Shown: one piece after another, positions 7,067 through 15,125 of the stretch
Layout of the letters: the number at the start of each line of letters is the position of its first letter
Position numbering within the stretch: the stretch's first letter is position 1
Source of the DNA: Spirochaetaceae bacterium
GTDB lineage: Bacteria > Spirochaetota > Spirochaetia > SZUA-6 > Bin103
Assembly: GCA_026710565.1 (NCBI GenBank)
Contig: JAPOQV010000624.1
Location: forward strand, 1 to 16,298
Reading direction: 5' to 3'
Length of the DNA: 16,298 nucleotides
Made by a program: the position numbers and the translations under genes
The notes under the pieces: model-generated
What the model was told of the DNA's origin: nothing
What the model saw: only the letters and a program-made list of their open reading frames with translations
Database searches by the model: none

Positions 7067-7851
7067 GTCGACGGGATGCGCTTGATCGACGCCGGCGAGC
7101 GGGGCGAGCGGATGTCGCTCGGCACCGGCTGCGTCCAGGTCTCGCCGTCGTCGTCGGAGTGGCACAGGTACTGGCTGCCCAGCACGGTGCGGCTGAACAT
7201 GAGCAGCCGTCCGTCGCGGAGTTGCACGACGCCCGGCTCCTGCAGCCCGGTGCCGGTAGGATCGTCGGCCACGGCCGCCTCGCCGCGCCCGCGGCGCCAG
7301 CTCCGGCCCCGGTCGTCGGACAGGTAGCACACCGCCTCGCCGGTGGCCACGGGGTCGTTCGTCCATGCGGGTCCGTGGTCGGCGATCGGGGCGACCAGTC
7401 GCCCGCTCGCCGAGACTACGACGCGGTCGGCGATGAGGATCAGGTAGCCGTCGTCGTCGGTGATCATGTCGACCGGGTCGCCCCAGGTCGCGCCGTCGTC
7501 GCTCGACCGGCGCACGATCGGCTTGCAGTCGGAGAGCGCGTTCTTCAGCAGGTAGAACAGCAGCAGGTCGCCGTCGTCGAGCCGAACCAGGCTCACCGAC
7601 ATCACGTTCAGGCCGGCTTCGTTGCCGAGGACGATCTCGTCACGCTCGGACCAGGTGAGCCCGCCGTCGGCCGAGAAGCGCGCGGCCAGCTCCGCCGGAT
7701 CGTGGTCGCCGCCGCGGCCGGACACGAACCTTGAGTAGATCAGCATGAGCCGCCCGTCGTGGAGCTCGACGAATGCCCCCTCGCTGTTGCGCGTGTTTCC
7801 CGGACCGGGCTCCAGCCGCAGCGCCCGACGCACGCCTGACCGCTCGCTCAT
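6766..7851 (-). CDS. Exo-alpha-sialidase-like BNR-repeat protein (complete)
   Basis: 361 aa with the Asp-box repeats of a six-bladed sialidase-type propeller: SADGGLTW, SSDDGATW, SDDRGRSW and SDDDGETW, plus a degenerate fifth, SSDDARTW. The N-terminal EGAFVELHDGRLMLIYSRF fits the first blade of BNR_2/sialidase-fold proteins. No signal peptide is visible, so the product is probably cytoplasmic, unlike classical secreted sialidases. Many such proteins in glycan-degrading environmental bacteria are not proven to cleave sialic acid; another glycoside or a lyase activity is possible. ATG 7851 is the first start in the frame. It is followed, with a four-base overlap, by NIPSNAP. A decayed copy of its last quarter lies at 3650-3949. 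The 206-base gap to the divergent ATPase gene presumably holds its promoter. Confidence 0.87.
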   Translation of the reverse strand: MSERSGVRRALRLEPGPGNTRNSEGAFVELHDGRLMLIYSRFVSGRGGDHDPAELAARFSADGGLTWSERDEIVLGNEAGLNVMSVSLVRLDDGDLLLFYLLKNALSDCKPIVRRSSDDGATWGDPVDMITDDDGYLILIADRVVVSASGRLVAPIADHGPAWTNDPVATGEAVCYLSDDRGRSWRRGRGEAAVADDPTGTGLQEPGVVQLRDGRLLMFSRTVLGSQYLCHSDDDGETWTQPVPSDIRSPRSPASIKRIPSTGDLLLVWNDSYDPGHRRHGARTPLTTAISSDDARTWRHRRVLEDDPNGHYCYTAMHFVAGDPERVLLAYCAGDSRRNGLATLQVTSVEVPWLYATGGTG

Positions 7852-8057
7852 GGGCGTCCATCATCCGCGATGGCCCGGACGAACTCAAGCGACGGGTTCG
7901 GCTCGGTGCTCGCACAAGCCGAAGCGCCAGCCATGTGACAAGGTCGGAGAAAGCATGCACCATTCCCGCCGGGCATGAGCGCATGTCGCACGACCTCCGG
8001 GGATTCGTCTATGTGTCTTGTAGGGACAGACTTCGCGCCAATCGGTAACGACGTGTC

Positions 8058-9557
8058 ATGCTGACTCGACTCAGAGTCTCCGGTTTCAAGAACCTGGTCG
8101 ACGTGGACTTGCGGTTTGGTCCCTTTACGTGTGTCATCGGGCCGAACGGGGCGGGCAAATCGAACCTGTTTGATGCGATCCGATTCTTGGGCGCTCTTGC
8201 CAATCATACGCTCATGGAGGCTGCCACGGACGTACGCGACCAACGCAATGGCACCGCGCACGTACGGGATCTGTTCCATCGCGTGGGTGATCGCTATGCC
8301 GATCGTATGACGTTCGTCGCGGACATGATCGTGCCCGGGCACGCAATCGACGACTTGGGCCAAGAGGTAAGGGCCAGCACTACTTTCCTGCGTTACTCGA
8401 TCGAGCTTGCCTATCGAGATCCCGGCGACAGCTTGGGCCGCGGCGCTCTTGCCATCGTGAAGGAGGAGTTGGTCCACATCTCGAAGCGGGATGCTCCCGC
8501 GCAGCTTCTGTTTCCCCACAGTGCAGGACAATGGCGCAAATCCGTTGTGACAGGAACGCGGGCTGCTCCCTACTTCATTTCGACCGAAGGGGATGCTGAT
8601 AACCGGGTGATAAAGCTTCATCATGATGTCGGCAGTAGTGGCCGTCCATTACGTTGGCCGGCGTCGGAGTTGCCTCGTACCGTGCTCTCGGCGGCCAATG
8701 CGGCGGAGAGCCCAACCGTGATGGCCGCGCGTCGAGAGATGGAGTCATGGCGACTGGTGCAGCTTGAGCCATCGGCTTTGCGGCAGCCCGACGAGTACAT
8801 CTCGCCTACCCAACTAGGGCCGGATGGTCGCCATCTGGCGGCGACCGTGTATCGATTGGCACGCAGTGCCGATCGACATGAGAGGAACGATGGCGATGAT
8901 GCTGCACGAGGGGGGACCACGACGAAGGGCGAAGACGAACGGGTGTACAGCCGAATAGCCAACCGTCTGGCCGCGTTCATAGACGACGTACACGAGATCT
9001 ATATGGATCTCGACGAGAAACGAGAGATCCTGACGCTGTATATTAGGGATGGAGCCGGCAACTCTTTTCCGGCGCGTGCGCTGTCGGATGGCACGCTGCG
9101 TGTTCTTGCCCTCTCAGTGCTGGAGAGCGATCCTGCAATGCAGGGAGTGCTCTGCCTGGAAGAGCCAGAGAATGGGATACATCCAGGTCGGATACCAGCC
9201 ATATTGGAGCTGCTACAGGACATCGCGGTGGACACGACGGAACCTGTCGGGAGCGACAACCCTCTGCGTCAGGTAGTCGTTAACACCCACTCCCCCGCAG
9301 TCTTTCAACAAGTACCCGACGGGAGCGTCGTATTCGTCAAGACGAAGGAAGCCGTAGATCCTACAGGCCGCCGTTTCAAGGCCGCTCACTTTCTGTGTCT
9401 CTCCGGTACTTGGCGTGACGCAGCGGGAGAAGCAGCGGCACGCGGCGATCTGCTTGTATACCTGAATCCGGTCCTTCAAGAGGACGACTTGGATCTTGGA
9501 CCTCAGAAACGCGTGATCGACCGCGAGGACATGAGTCAACTGGCGTTCTCATCGTAG
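8058..9557 (+). CDS. AAA_21/ABC-type ATPase, OLD-like, without Toprim domain
   Basis: 499 aa, a cytoplasmic ABC-type ATPase of the AAA_21/RecF-OLD-like group. Motifs in order: an N-terminal LRVSGFKNLVDVDL strand pair, Walker A GPNGAGKS (residues 28-35), a long insert without recognised motifs (about 60-330), ABC signature-like LSDGTLR (342-348), Walker B LCLEEPENGIHP with Glu368/Glu369, and H-loop NTHSP (His411). No long coiled coil or zinc hook is visible, so it is not SMC/Rad50. The C-terminus (about 420-499) lacks the Toprim nuclease domain of full OLD proteins; a Toprim-like protein is encoded ten bases downstream. Such ATPases act as sensors or motors in several anti-phage systems. G+C is lower than in the catabolic genes around it. 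ATG 8058 is supported by the typical family N-terminus; no strong ribosome-binding site is seen. Confidence 0.85.
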   Translation: MLTRLRVSGFKNLVDVDLRFGPFTCVIGPNGAGKSNLFDAIRFLGALANHTLMEAATDVRDQRNGTAHVRDLFHRVGDRYADRMTFVADMIVPGHAIDDLGQEVRASTTFLRYSIELAYRDPGDSLGRGALAIVKEELVHISKRDAPAQLLFPHSAGQWRKSVVTGTRAAPYFISTEGDADNRVIKLHHDVGSSGRPLRWPASELPRTVLSAANAAESPTVMAARREMESWRLVQLEPSALRQPDEYISPTQLGPDGRHLAATVYRLARSADRHERNDGDDAARGGTTTKGEDERVYSRIANRLAAFIDDVHEIYMDLDEKREILTLYIRDGAGNSFPARALSDGTLRVLALSVLESDPAMQGVLCLEEPENGIHPGRIPAILELLQDIAVDTTEPVGSDNPLRQVVVNTHSPAVFQQVPDGSVVFVKTKEAVDPTGRRFKAAHFLCLSGTWRDAAGEAAARGDLLVYLNPVLQEDDLDLGPQKRVIDREDMSQLAFSS

Positions 9558-9567
9558 CTGACCGTCG

Positions 9568-10206
9568 ATGCGAGAGCTAAGGTACACCTTGGTGGCAGAT
9601 GGCTCTTCAGATCGTTCCCTCATGCCCATTCTCGGTTGGTTGTTGCGACAGTTCTGCGATGGGCTTCCCATCCAGGGAGCGTTCTCTGACCTGCGGCGTT
9701 TGCGGCCTCCGCCGAGGAGCCTATCCGAGCGCATCAGTCGGAGCGTTGAATTGTATCCTTGCGACGTCTTGTTCATCCATCGAGACGCCGAGGGTGCGTC
9801 TTTGGACGAGCGACTAGCAGAGATAGAGGAATCCGTGAAGGAAGCGCGGGTGGCACAGAAGCCTGTGGTGTGCGTGATTCCCGTGCGAATGACGGAGGCT
9901 TGGCTATTGATCGATGAAGCTGCGCTGAGGCGCGCCGCCGGCAATCCCAACGGCAAGCAGCCCCTGAACCTGCCGAGCGTCGCAAGACTCGAAGGCTTGT
10001 CGGATCCGAAGAGAGTGCTCTATGGTCTCCTGCGACAGGCAAGCGGTCTTCACGGCCGTCGTCTCAAGAGCTTGAACAGGAAGCTGAGCGGACACCGTGT
10101 AGCGGATTTCATCCGGGACTTCCGCCCGCTGTACCGATTGACCGCGTTCCAGCGTTTGGCCGCCGCTGTCGCAAGGACGGCACAGGAACGGGGATGGAGT
10201 CACTAA
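9568..10206 (+). CDS. Toprim-like (DUF4276-type?) partner of the ATPase
   Basis: 212 aa, starting ten bases after the ATPase stop, so the two almost certainly form one operon. The beginning, YTLVADGSSDRSLMPIL (Asp11, Asp15), and the segment CDVLFIHRDAEG (Asp66, Asp73, Glu75) have the acidic G-S-x-D and hhhh-x-x-D-x-E layout of a Toprim-type metal site. A third conserved-looking block, VIPVRMTEAWLLIDE (Glu110, Asp116), is followed by AAGNPNG. I recall similar proteins encoded beside AAA ATPases, annotated as hypothetical or DUF4276-like. By analogy with split OLD systems it could be the nuclease effector, but activity is inference. It lacks an obvious match to AriB (DUF4435) of PARIS. No clear ribosome-binding site; coupling to the upstream stop is likely. 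Confidence 0.7.
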   Translation: MRELRYTLVADGSSDRSLMPILGWLLRQFCDGLPIQGAFSDLRRLRPPPRSLSERISRSVELYPCDVLFIHRDAEGASLDERLAEIEESVKEARVAQKPVVCVIPVRMTEAWLLIDEAALRRAAGNPNGKQPLNLPSVARLEGLSDPKRVLYGLLRQASGLHGRRLKSLNRKLSGHRVADFIRDFRPLYRLTAFQRLAAAVARTAQERGWSH

Positions 10207-10287
10207 GAGTAGATCCCAAGCCCCACATCGCTCACGCCTGACTGGCGCCGCCGCCGGTGACCGGGTAACGTGGTCTCAGGCATTTTG

Positions 10288-11025
10288 ATGGGCGACATTC
10301 TGGATTACGGGCTCTCCTTCATCTCCGGCAGGGCGGCAGAGAACCGGGTGCGGTTCTGGGTCGAGTCGCGGACCCGCATCTTCGACAGCGTGAGCGGCAG
10401 GAGCGATCACTTCTACCAGTGCGCCTCCTGCAAGAGCGAGCACACGTTCGCCGAGCGCGACCTGTTCGCGGAGGACAACTACGACTTCCTGCCGATCTTC
10501 GGGCAGGACCCCGGCATCGTCTCCCGGCGCAAGTCCGCCCGGCACGACGGGTACCGCGAGACGCGCCCGGCCGGTGAGTGGTGGGGCGGCCAGGTGTACC
10601 GCCTGGTCCCTGCGGCCGACGTGCAGGAGGTGTCCACCTGCGAGGAGATCGCCGCGGCAACCCCCCAGGCCAAGCCGCTGGTGGCGGTGACCGAGATCCG
10701 CAACGAGGAGACCGGCCTCACCGCGACCATCGAGTATCCGGTGAAGACCATGAACATCCACGAGCCCGACCGGATCTACCAGGTCGACACCGGGCCGGTG
10801 GCGTGGCCGGATCTGAGCGAGAGGCGGGAGCGGATGGCCGACCTGCTGTCGCTCGCCTTCGTCGCCTTCAACGCGCCGCACTTCGCCGACTTCGTGATCG
10901 AGGCGCCGACCACGGTGGGCGAGGGCGATGCCGCGTCCGAGGTCCATCACTACTCGAAGCTGGTCTCGCTGCCGGCGACCAACCGCCTGTTCGCGGTCGG
11001 TCAGGGGTTTCAGGACGCGCCGTGA
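10288..11025 (+). CDS. Hypothetical protein coupled to the enolase-superfamily gene
   Basis: 245 aa from ATG 10288 (an in-frame GTG at 10270 is the alternative; neither has a good ribosome-binding site). I do not recognise a family. Visible traits are a single CASC pair in YQCASCKSEHTF, reminiscent of half a zinc ribbon, a tryptophan/glycine-rich EWWGGQVYRL, and a beta-rich second half (PLVAVTEIRNEETG, ATIEYPVKTMN). There is no signal peptide or membrane segment. Its stop overlaps the GTG start of the dehydratase (GTGA), and composition is as G+C-rich as that gene, so it is a native member of the catabolic unit and probably works on or with the same substrate. It might be an accessory binding or modifying protein; nothing in the sequence decides this. 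Confidence 0.7.
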   Translation: MGDILDYGLSFISGRAAENRVRFWVESRTRIFDSVSGRSDHFYQCASCKSEHTFAERDLFAEDNYDFLPIFGQDPGIVSRRKSARHDGYRETRPAGEWWGGQVYRLVPAADVQEVSTCEEIAAATPQAKPLVAVTEIRNEETGLTATIEYPVKTMNIHEPDRIYQVDTGPVAWPDLSERRERMADLLSLAFVAFNAPHFADFVIEAPTTVGEGDAASEVHHYSKLVSLPATNRLFAVGQGFQDAP

Positions 11026-12191
11026 AGATCACGGCCGTGACGCCGCACATCATGTGGGGCGGCGATGCGGGCGGATTCCAGTTCTCCTCCACCCTGTGGG
11101 GCCGCGGGGCGGGACGCAACTGGCTGTTCGTCAAGGTGGAGACCGACGCCGGCGTCCATGGCTGGGGGGAGGCGTCCCTGGTCAACCAGACCCCGGCGAT
11201 CGCGGCGTCGATCGAGCTGCTCGGCCGGCAGATCATGGGGCAGGACCCGGCCGCGATCGAGCGCCTCTGGCAGGTCATGTACCTGCACAACCGCTACCGC
11301 GGCGGCGTGGTGATCAGCTCCGCGCTGAGCGCCATCGACCAGGCGCTCTGGGACATCAAGGGCAAGGTGCTGGACGCGCCGGTGTACCAGCTCCTGGGCG
11401 GGGCGGTGCGTGACACGATCCGGGTCTATGCCGGCGCGGGCGACCCGGAGCAGGCGCGGGAACGGATCGCCGAGGGCTTCGCCGGCGTCAAGACCGGCGG
11501 CGGCTGGCACGGTCCGGACCACGCTGTGGACGACCGGCGGGCGCCGGAAACGCTGCGCCGGGAGCTTCTGGCGATCCGGGAGGCGCTGCCGCCGGACGCC
11601 GAGCTGATGGTGGACAACCACGGCCACTCGCGGCCGCCGGACGCGATCCGGCAGATCCGGGCGGTCGACGACCTGGGGCTGCTGTTTTTCGAGGAGGCGG
11701 TGCCACCCGACAATCCGGACGAGCTGGCGTTGCTGCGCGCCGCCGGCCTGTCCACGCCGCTGGCCGCCGGCGAGCGCCTGCACAGCCGCTGGGCGTTCCG
11801 CGACCTGGTGATCCGCCAGCTCGTGGACGTGATCCAGCCCGACATCTGCCACTGCGGCGGCATCTCCGAGCTGCGCCGTATCGCCGCGCTGGCCGAGATC
11901 TACGGGATCACGGTGGCGCCACACAACCCCAAGGGGCCGGTCTCCACGGCCGCCAGCCTGCACGTGTGCGCCACCATCCCGAACTTCCTGATCCTCGAGC
12001 ACGCGCACGCCAACCCGCTGTACGACGCCGTGCAGGTGGAGCCCATGCGGATCGGCGAATCGGGCTACGCGCCGCCGGCGGGACCGGGGCTGGGCGTCGA
12101 TCTGGACGAGGAAGTGATCGCCGCCCACCCGTACCGCCACCGGCCGGTCCTGCAGGCGTACGAAGCGGACGGCACGCCGTCACACCCGTAG
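11022..12191 (+). CDS. Enolase-superfamily (mandelate racemase/galactonate dehydratase-like) protein
   Basis: 389 aa. The N-terminal capping domain (VTPHIMWGGD to about residue 115) is followed by a TIM barrel with the metal-ligand series Asp198 (VDNHGHS), Glu224 (FFEEAV) and Glu251 (GERLHSRW), then QPDICHCGGISE and APHNPKGP with His301 as probable catalytic base. This arrangement, with SALSAIDQALWDIKGK and the ending GPGLGVDLDEE, is that of acid-sugar dehydratases near D-galactonate dehydratase (DgoD). The exact sugar acid cannot be told. At the end of the second barrel strand it has VKTGGG, so the second Lys of the classical K-x-K motif is absent, as in several dehydratase subgroups. GTG 11022 is chosen because it overlaps the preceding stop by four bases; the frame stays open upstream without family similarity. 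Confidence 0.87.
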   Translation: MKITAVTPHIMWGGDAGGFQFSSTLWGRGAGRNWLFVKVETDAGVHGWGEASLVNQTPAIAASIELLGRQIMGQDPAAIERLWQVMYLHNRYRGGVVISSALSAIDQALWDIKGKVLDAPVYQLLGGAVRDTIRVYAGAGDPEQARERIAEGFAGVKTGGGWHGPDHAVDDRRAPETLRRELLAIREALPPDAELMVDNHGHSRPPDAIRQIRAVDDLGLLFFEEAVPPDNPDELALLRAAGLSTPLAAGERLHSRWAFRDLVIRQLVDVIQPDICHCGGISELRRIAALAEIYGITVAPHNPKGPVSTAASLHVCATIPNFLILEHAHANPLYDAVQVEPMRIGESGYAPPAGPGLGVDLDEEVIAAHPYRHRPVLQAYEADGTPSHP

Positions 12192-12215
12192 TCGCCGCCG
12201 GCTGACCTTCCCGAC

Positions 12216-13412
12216 TTGGCAGATCTCCGCCAGCCGGCCGACGCCGTGCAGAGCGCGCAGCCGGCGGGTGAGGCCCGCCGCCACGAGCTGGACGCCCTTC
12301 GCGCCTTCGCCATGCTGCTCGGCGTCGGGCTGCACGCGGCGCTGACGTTCTTCCCGAGCGTGTGGGCGGTGCAGGACCGCACGGCCGGCTATCACGGCCC
12401 GTGGGAGGAGCTGTTCTTCGCCGTGCACGGCTTCCGCATGCCGGCGTTCTTCCTGCTGAGCGGATTCTTCACCGCCATGCTGTGGCGGCGGCGCGGACTG
12501 CCGGCGTTGATCCGTCATCGCCTGCGCCGGGTGGCCCTGCCGCTGGCGCTGGCCATGGCGACGGTCGGACCGGCCATGGACTGGGTCGTCGCCCGGGCTC
12601 TCGGCTCGAAGGCGAAAGGGTTCTCCGTCCACGAACTGCTGCCGCGGCTGGGCGAGTTCCATCACCTGTGGTTCCTGTGGATGCTGCTGTGGCTGCTGGG
12701 TGGCTTCCTGGTGGTGGCCTTCGTCGCCGATCGGGTGTGCGCCCAAGCTCCGGGCGGCGATGGCGCCGCGCAGCCGGCATGGCCGCGATGGGTGATGTGG
12801 CTGCTGATCCCACTGACGCTTCTGCCGCAACTCGGCATGGCCGGCGGCGGCGCGTACCCGATGTTCGGTCCGGACACCAACACCGGGCTGCTGCCGCCAG
12901 TCCACCTGCTGGCCTACTACGCGGGGTTCTTCGCGTTCGGGGCGCTGGCATACGGCCGACAAGACCGCACCGGCGCGCTCCTGGCCGACACGCTCGGCAG
13001 ACGCTGGCGGATCGTGCTGCCGGTCTCCGTCCTGGCGGTGTTCCCCGCCGGCCTGGCCGTCACCTACCTGCCGGAGGTCCGCTCGTGGGCGGCATCGCAG
13101 GTCCTGCAGGTCCTCTATGCCTGGGGCATGTGTCTGGGCCTGATCGGGCTGTTCCGGACCCTCCTGACCCGCGAGCGGCCGAGCGTCCGCTACCTGGCGG
13201 ACGCCTCGTACTGGATCTACCTCGTTCACCTGCCGCTGGTGATCGGCGCGCAGATCGTCGTTCGCGACTGGGCTCTTCCCTCCGGCATCAAGTTCCTGCT
13301 GATCACCGGCGGGGTCTTCGCGATCCTGCTGCTCAGCTATCAGGCATTCGTCCGCTACACGCCGATCGGCACCCTGCTGAACGGCCGGAAACGGCGGCCG
13401 GCTTACGGGTAG
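12216..13412 (+). CDS. Acyltransferase 3 family membrane protein (OpgC/MdoC-like)
   Basis: 398 aa integral membrane protein with about ten hydrophobic segments. The N-terminal RRHELDALRAFAMLLGVGLH (His23, His40 counted from the TTG) is the signature of Acyl_transf_3 proteins, which move acetyl, succinyl or similar groups from the cytoplasm onto exported glycans. HHLWFLWMLLW in the middle and SYWIYLVHLPLV near the end are further family landmarks, also seen in glucan biosynthesis protein C. The start is uncertain: a TTG at 12216 or a GTG at 12246, neither with a ribosome-binding site. It lies 24 bases after the dehydratase stop on the same strand and so may be co-transcribed. Its last ten bases overlap the end of the convergent sialidase-like gene. 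Confidence 0.87.
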   Translation: MADLRQPADAVQSAQPAGEARRHELDALRAFAMLLGVGLHAALTFFPSVWAVQDRTAGYHGPWEELFFAVHGFRMPAFFLLSGFFTAMLWRRRGLPALIRHRLRRVALPLALAMATVGPAMDWVVARALGSKAKGFSVHELLPRLGEFHHLWFLWMLLWLLGGFLVVAFVADRVCAQAPGGDGAAQPAWPRWVMWLLIPLTLLPQLGMAGGGAYPMFGPDTNTGLLPPVHLLAYYAGFFAFGALAYGRQDRTGALLADTLGRRWRIVLPVSVLAVFPAGLAVTYLPEVRSWAASQVLQVLYAWGMCLGLIGLFRTLLTRERPSVRYLADASYWIYLVHLPLVIGAQIVVRDWALPSGIKFLLITGGVFAILLLSYQAFVRYTPIGTLLNGRKRRPAYG

Positions 13413-14611
13413 AAGTAGGCGAGGGGATAGATGCGCAGGACCGTTTCGCTGCCCAGCAACACTTCGCTGCTGCCCTCGTCCTCGAAGCCGGACTTCGTGC
13501 CACCGGCGAACTCGAACCACTCGCGCGCGTAGAGGACGAAGACCCGGTCGCCGATCACGCGGACGTTGGGGTAGCGGAATACGGCGAAGTCGTCGGGAAG
13601 TTGGCCGAGGTCGGGCAGTCCGATCACCGGCGTGATCGGGTACTCCTCCGGGATCCGCTCGACGTCGTCCATGCCGGCGCTCACCTCGATCGTGCGGAAC
13701 TGCTCCCAGGTGGCGCCGGAGTCTCGTGAGATGGCAGCCGACAGCCGGCCACGGCGGTAGCCGCGGCGGATCTCCTCCCGCGAGGTCTGGTTCCAGACGC
13801 AGAGCAGGTCGCCGGTGGAGGGGATCGAGGTCACGGCCGGAGGCGAGTAGGAAGCCGCCAGCGCGGTGGGGCGCACCGCCGACCAGGTGGCGCCGCCGTC
13901 ACGGCTGTAGCTGGCGACCAGCCGGCCCACCGTGGAGCGCGCCAGGAACAGGACGCGCCGGTCGGCGGTCTCGACCACGCTCGGCTCGTCGCAGGCGGTG
14001 ATGCCACCGTAGCCGTTGGTGATGCCGTCGCGGTCGAACCAGCCCATCAACTCGCCGTCGCACGCCTGCCAGGTCGCGCCCTCGTCGTCGGAGTAGCTGA
14101 CCGAGGCGATATCGATCTCCGGCCAATGGTAGTGCCCGTCCACCAGGCGGCGGATGCCCTTCCAGATACCGTAGCTGCGGACCTGGTCCAGCGGCAGGTC
14201 GGGGTGGTTCTGGTTGGCGAAGCAGGTCCGGTTGGGGTAGAGCAGGCGGCCGCTCGACAACTGGATCAGGGTGTCGTAGTAGGGACTGCCGAACAGTTCG
14301 ATCGGCCTTCCTTCACCCCAGCTCAGCCCGTCGTCGCGGGAGAGCCACAGCGTGTCCCGTGAGAACGCGGCCAGGGCGCCGGACTGCAGGTTCAGCAGCC
14401 CCCATGCGCAGACCGGCTCCGGGAACTCCTGATGCTCTCCCCACGACTCCCCAACGTCGTGGGAGATGCGGAACTCCCGCTTGCGTGCCGCCAGCAACGC
14501 GCCGTCGGTGAGCTGCGCGATGCTCCACTCGCGTCCGATCCCCACGTATTCCACCACGCCCTCCGGCGGCGGCTTGCGGAAGACGGGGCCTCCCGGCGTC
14601 TTGTCGTTCAT
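13403..14611 (-). CDS. Second exo-alpha-sialidase-like BNR-repeat protein
   Basis: 402 aa, diverged from the sialidase at 6766-7851 but of the same fold, with five Asp-box-like repeats: SHDVGESW, SRDDGLSW, SDDEGATW, SRDGGATW and SRDSGATW. SIPSTGDLLCVWNQTS parallels IPSTGDLLLVWNDSY of the other protein, so both descend from a common ancestor. No signal peptide is evident, which suggests a cytoplasmic product; true sialidase activity is not shown by the sequence. The ATG at 14611 is preferred over an upstream GTG (14629) because GAGGAGG lies about five bases before it. The gene starts 22 bases after the stop of the HEPN toxin gene, so it may be transcribed with it. It converges on the acyltransferase gene with a ten-base overlap. 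Confidence 0.85.
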   Translation of the reverse strand: MNDKTPGGPVFRKPPPEGVVEYVGIGREWSIAQLTDGALLAARKREFRISHDVGESWGEHQEFPEPVCAWGLLNLQSGALAAFSRDTLWLSRDDGLSWGEGRPIELFGSPYYDTLIQLSSGRLLYPNRTCFANQNHPDLPLDQVRSYGIWKGIRRLVDGHYHWPEIDIASVSYSDDEGATWQACDGELMGWFDRDGITNGYGGITACDEPSVVETADRRVLFLARSTVGRLVASYSRDGGATWSAVRPTALAASYSPPAVTSIPSTGDLLCVWNQTSREEIRRGYRRGRLSAAISRDSGATWEQFRTIEVSAGMDDVERIPEEYPITPVIGLPDLGQLPDDFAVFRYPNVRVIGDRVFVLYAREWFEFAGGTKSGFEDEGSSEVLLGSETVLRIYPLAYFYP

Positions 14612-14633
14612 GGTTTCCTCCTCGGACACTACG

Positions 14634-15125
14634 TTACCCGTCGGTAGCCAGCCGCACGAGAAACCGGTCGAAGTCGTCCAGGTCGCGGGTGATCAGTGGC
14701 TGCAGTTTCTCGTAGGTTCGGGTCAGAGATTCGATTCTATCCCAGTCGTATTGCCGCTCCACATAGTCGCGCTTGAAGTGTCGGAATCTCATGAGCTCCG
14801 CCAGGTGACCGTACGTCTCCCGTGCGATCAGAGGCTGGCGGATACCGGGGACCTCGATAGTCATCTTCTCCAGCAGGTCGCTGTGCCAGCGGTCGGCCAA
14901 CAGGCGGTTTTCGAAAAGCTGCGACACCCTGAGGAACAGGGTCTCCAGGGCGGTGTAACTGTCGTCCAGAACCTCGGCGATGACGATGGCGCTGGTGCGC
15001 CCGCGCCCGAGCGCGGGCAGCTCGCGCTCACGGAAGTCGCGATAATAGGAGTCGACATCGTTCAGAATCTCTCGCGCCTGCGCGAGATGGCCGCGCAGAA
15101 CCGCTATCGACTCACGTTCGCTCAT
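14634..15125 (-). CDS. HepT-like HEPN domain toxin
   Basis: 163 aa, all helical. RETYGHLAELMRFRHFKRDY carries the HEPN ribonuclease-type signature Arg113-x-x-His116 with Tyr121 nearby, in the variant RFRH-x-x-R-x-Y found in the HepT-like family that pairs with MNT nucleotidyltransferases. HEPN toxins of this group cleave RNA and are silenced when the partner adds AMP residues to the tyrosine beside the active site; whether that chemistry applies to this variant is inference. The start overlaps the end of the antitoxin gene by 14 bases, the standard antitoxin-then-toxin order for coupled expression. The lower G+C (31/60 at 14701-14760) than the genes on either side suggests the pair was acquired. 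Confidence 0.82.
   Translation of the reverse strand: MSERESIAVLRGHLAQAREILNDVDSYYRDFRERELPALGRGRTSAIVIAEVLDDSYTALETLFLRVSQLFENRLLADRWHSDLLEKMTIEVPGIRQPLIARETYGHLAELMRFRHFKRDYVERQYDWDRIESLTRTYEKLQPLITRDLDDFDRFLVRLATDG

Noticed and set aside
8058..10206. Assigning the ATPase pair to PARIS, Gabija or Septu by name
   Set aside because: The partner does not show DUF4435, UvrD helicase or HNH motifs, so a named type cannot be supported from sequence alone.
10578..11021. Extending the enolase-superfamily gene upstream to 10578
   Set aside because: The extension is Gly/Arg-rich and overlaps the 245-aa gene in another frame; family similarity begins at the GTG at 11022.
11010..12140. A 376-codon minus-strand frame antisense to the enolase-superfamily gene
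   Set aside because: Composition is Arg/Val/His-rich without motifs; the plus strand has all metal-ligand motifs of the dehydratase.
12180..13520. A 446-codon open frame on the minus strand, antisense to the acyltransferase
   Set aside because: It is rich in Gln, Arg, His and Pro with no domain pattern, while the plus strand encodes a clear ten-segment acyltransferase with family motifs. High G+C makes long antisense frames common.
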